Shown here in pieces: positions 62,849 to 64,000 of a stretch of DNA of 64,000 bases. Made by a program: the position numbers and the translations under genes. Position 1 is the first letter of the stretch, and every line of letters starts with the position of its first letter. The stretch spans positions 796,501-860,500 of the forward strand of contig QUOL01000013.1 of assembly GCA_009761415.1 (NCBI GenBank), given 5' to 3'. Under the pieces are notes generated by a model. The model was not told where the DNA came from. It saw only the letters and a program-made list of their open reading frames with translations, and searched no databases. This stretch comes from Sarcomyxa edulis (taxonomy: Eukaryota > Basidiomycota > Agaricomycetes > Agaricales > Mycenaceae).

Positions 62849-64000
62849 ATGGGTAGGATGCTCTCTATCGCCGTTGTTGCCGCTCTTGTCTTCGGGGTCG
62901 ACGCGTCGCCAGCTACAAGGAGTTTGCATGTAGCCAGAGCATCTACCACGACAGTGACCGCCAAATTAGGTGGACAGACCTATGTGAACAAGGTATACTG
63001 ACTAAATCCGGAGGCTATTTTCACGTATCTAATATGCTTTTCTCAGGGATTAGTGGCTTTCGGATTAATTCCGTCAAACTTCACTGAGTCCACTGGAGAC
63101 ACTATGGGAGGAATAGGGAGCGCCATCGCTATAAAATTTGGGACCTGGAAAGCCTCCTCTAATGGGACGTTCACCGGCACCCTCACGGTACACCCTGACC
63201 GTGGGTATAACATGTACGCACTATCTTCATCTAAACACAGCATTGGAAACAATTAATATGGCCGGTGATATCAGAATAAGCACCATCGACTATCGTTCCA
63301 GGCAGCACGACCTTGATTTCGTTTTAACACCGTATTACGGCACAAACGATCTCACTTCCGCTGCAGCCCAAGATACTCTGGCATTGAAGTATATCCAGAC
63401 GGTTATCCAACTCGACAGGGGTAACACCAATACTAGTGGACTGGATGCCCTCGCCGTTCGATCCGCAGAGAGTGGGTTCCCGCAGGTGGCGATAGCAGAT
63501 CCACAAATGCCTATAGCGGATAATGTAGAGCCACATCTGACTATTGATGCAGAAGGCATCATATCAAATGCGGACGGAACGTCAGTCACCTTCTTAGCTC
63601 TCAAGGATTGGCAGCTAATAATACATCGCTCATATAACAAACAGATATTGGGTCAGCGATGAATACGGACCGTATATTTATCTCTTCAGCGCTGATGGTC
63701 ACCTTATACAAACCATACAACCGCCTGCTGCGATTCTTCCGTTCACTTCATCTGGTATATTAAATTTTACCTCCGAGACCGACCCAGCTACAGGACGTGC
63801 GGGAAATCAAGGTACGTGTCTAAAATCATACTCGAAGTTTGTTGTCCTCACGAGCACTCTCTGTATAGGCTTCGAAGGGCTCACTCTCGATGCAACCACT
63901 AACACTTTATATGCCCTGCTCCAGTCTGCAACAATACAAGATGGTGGATCGAAGAAAAGTACTTCACGTTATACACGTCTCCTCGCTTATGATATATCCG
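62849..64000 (+). CDS. Secreted phytase-like esterase (partial, runs off the end)
   Basis: Belongs by pattern to the family with an esterase-like activity of phytase domain. Exons 62849-62992, 63047-63213, 63275-63580, 63645-63811 and 63868 onward; phases agree at all four introns. The signal peptide is MGRMLSIAVVAALVFGVDAS, ending near residue 20 (a second ATG at 62858 would also serve). Family blocks: KGLVAFGLIPSNFTESTGDT, GGIGSAIAIKFGTW, RQHDLDFVLTPYYGTND, DRGNTNTSGLDA, HLTIDAEGIISNADGT, WVSDEYGPYIYLF, TGRAGNQGFEGLTLD. The 3' end lies beyond the window. Substrate is unproven; fungal members are secreted phosphoesterase-type proteins. Confidence 0.85.

Overview
The window is nuclear DNA of a filamentous basidiomycete, most likely an agaricomycete. 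Genes are dense and on both strands. They are cut by many short GT-AG introns, mostly 48-65 nt. The best matches I recall for several families (fungal type II myosin, HAM1-like, DUF7702-like, F-box/LRR, short-exon GH18 chitinase) are fungal, and several are basidiomycete in style. No prokaryotic, viral or CRISPR feature was seen. Exon models were built by hand from splice sites, frame and family conservation. For most genes the summed exon length is an exact multiple of three, which is a strong internal check.

Layout. 0.2-10.5 kb: type II myosin heavy chain (+), an RBM18-like RRM protein (+) and cytosolic ribosomal protein uL14/RPL23 (-). 10.5-12.7 kb: non-coding. 12.7-15.0 kb: a repeat-rich disordered protein (-). 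15.6-18.25 kb: a tandem duplication leading into a decayed cytochrome P450 (+). 18.9-19.8 kb: a possibly mitochondrial orphan gene with an in-frame stop (-). 20.7-22.5 kb: a secreted-type single-pass membrane protein (+). 23.1-25.1 kb: catalase (-). 27.5-29.6 kb: an MFS transporter (-). 30.1-31.0 kb: a cluster of short repeated motifs and an intron-containing tRNA-Asp (-). 32.85-36.1 kb: a HAM1-like lipid-transfer-fold protein (-).

36.7-47.0 kb: two F-box paralogues, the first frameshifted, bracket a class I glutamine amidotransferase (-), a TruB/PUS4 tRNA pseudouridine synthase (+), an NAD(P)-binding reductase-like protein (+), a seven-helix membrane protein (-) and a Tourist/Harbinger-like MITE. 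47.2-51.0 kb: the exosome helicase MTR4 (+), convergent with a 20-exon GH18 chitinase (-, to 53.9 kb). 55.0-58.6 kb: an F-box/LRR protein and an orphan protein (both -). 59.2-60.5 kb: transaldolase (-). From 62.8 kb: a phytase-like secreted esterase (+), cut by the window end.

Most of the genes are unlinked housekeeping functions: cytokinesis, translation, RNA processing and decay, the pentose phosphate pathway, peroxide detoxification and wall remodelling. I see no metabolic cluster or defence island. The most notable items are the MITE, the P450 relic with its duplicated promoter and N-terminus, exons as short as 6, 8 and 11 nt, the motif array upstream of the transporter, and the minisatellite-encoded disordered protein.
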